Assembly: GCA_003477305.1 (NCBI GenBank)
Contig: DMTN01000018.1
Span: 1-15,928, forward strand
Direction of reading: 5' to 3'
DNA from: Acholeplasmatales bacterium
GTDB lineage: Bacteria > Bacillota_I > Bacilli_A > Izemoplasmatales > Hujiaoplasmataceae
Length of the DNA: 15,928 bases
Below are positions 15,670 through 15,928 of this stretch, piece after piece. The notes under the pieces are model-generated. The model searched no databases. It was not told the origin of the DNA and saw only the letters and a program-made list of their open reading frames with translations. Both the position numbers and the translations under genes were made by a program. Numbering within the stretch: position 1 is the first letter of the stretch; each line of letters opens with the position of its first letter.

Positions 15670-15701
15670 AAACGCGAGTATTGTCATCTACTCGCGTTTT
15701 C
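15670..15701. terminator. Right copy of the duplicated terminator-like hairpin
   Basis: AAACGCGAGTA (15670-15680), loop TTGTCATC, TACTCGCGTTT (15689-15699). The 30 bases equal 14023-14052, and the loop is in the same orientation, so this is a direct repeat, as expected for a target duplication, and not part of the inverted ends. It also holds the stop codon of the reverse-strand frame at 15688-15852. Confidence 0.75.
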
Positions 15702-15852
15702 GTTGATATTGTCGGTACGTATCCAAATCGCCGATATTGATGCGGTGCCCTTGCATGTGATAAACGATTCTGTTGTTCGTCTTGCCTTGGGTCGTTAGAA
15801 AAGACTTGTTAAAGGTGTTGATACTTGTCAGCGCGCCTAATTTGAGTAATGA
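15688..15852 (-). pseudogene. 3' fragment of an unrecognised reverse-strand gene
   Basis: A 54-codon frame reads protein-like text (…LTSINTFNKSFLTTQGKTNN, RIVYHMQGHRINIGDLDTYR, QYQRKRE) and ends with TAG inside the duplicated hairpin (15690-15688). An in-frame TAA (15855-15853) closes it upstream, where the DNA becomes very AT-rich. It contains only an internal Met and no ribosome site. It looks like the C-terminal end of a gene that was convergent with the giant gene and shared its terminator. It may be a relic, or joined to an upstream part by a frameshift. Family not recognised; it could be a chance frame. Confidence 0.3.
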
Positions 15853-15928
15853 TTATAATTACACTTTTTCCAAAAAAATAATTTCCAATAAAATTTCATG
15901 AAGATGGATAATCCGACGCAGTTGAGCC

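Overview
The window reads as a bacterial accessory region using the standard genetic code: tryptophan is TGG throughout and TGA acts as a stop. Most genes are moderately GC-rich (35 of 60 bases are G/C in 8041-8100). One stretch, roughly 3170-4430, is clearly AT-rich (19 of 60 in 3541-3600). A huge secreted protein combining InlB-type B repeats with BspA-like leucine-rich repeats suggests a Bacillota or related (Acholeplasma/Izemoplasma-like) low-complexity-wall lineage. That assignment is only an inference.

Region 1 (2-2956) is a two-gene operon. It holds the 3' part of a McrB-like AAA+ ATPase with an unusual membrane segment ahead of the ATPase, followed 3 bases later by a 520-residue partner. 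The partner resembles DUF2357 proteins and carries two zinc-ribbon-like cysteine clusters. McrB-like plus DUF2357/COG1700-type pairs are predicted defence modules, so this is probably a nucleic-acid-targeting or defence-like complex.

Region 2 (2957-4429) is an AT-rich islet that looks acquired. It carries one reverse-strand gene for a stand-alone proteasome-like Ntn hydrolase, with its own putative promoter, a reverse-strand terminator and a perfect 14-bp hairpin nearby.

Region 3 (4391-4841) is the internally deleted relic of an IS3-family element. Both inverted ends survive, but only the C-terminal part of the transposase remains. A gene-poor 450-base stretch follows.

Region 4 (5289-13985) is one giant gene of 2898 codons. 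It encodes a signal peptide, three divergent beta repeats, a leucine-rich-repeat block, 12 tandem InlB/Flg_new repeats of about 61 residues, and a C-terminal half of about 1450 residues made of degenerate helical repeats with a recurring 'GY' anchor. No cell-wall anchor is visible.

Region 5 (14023-15699) is an intact IS1182-family element of 1617 bp with perfect 15-bp inverted repeats. It is flanked by a 30-bp direct repeat that is itself a stem-loop. The element appears to have inserted into the (probably bidirectional) terminator hairpin downstream of the giant gene and duplicated the whole hairpin. The last bases hold the 3' end of a convergent reverse-strand reading frame whose stop codon lies inside that hairpin.
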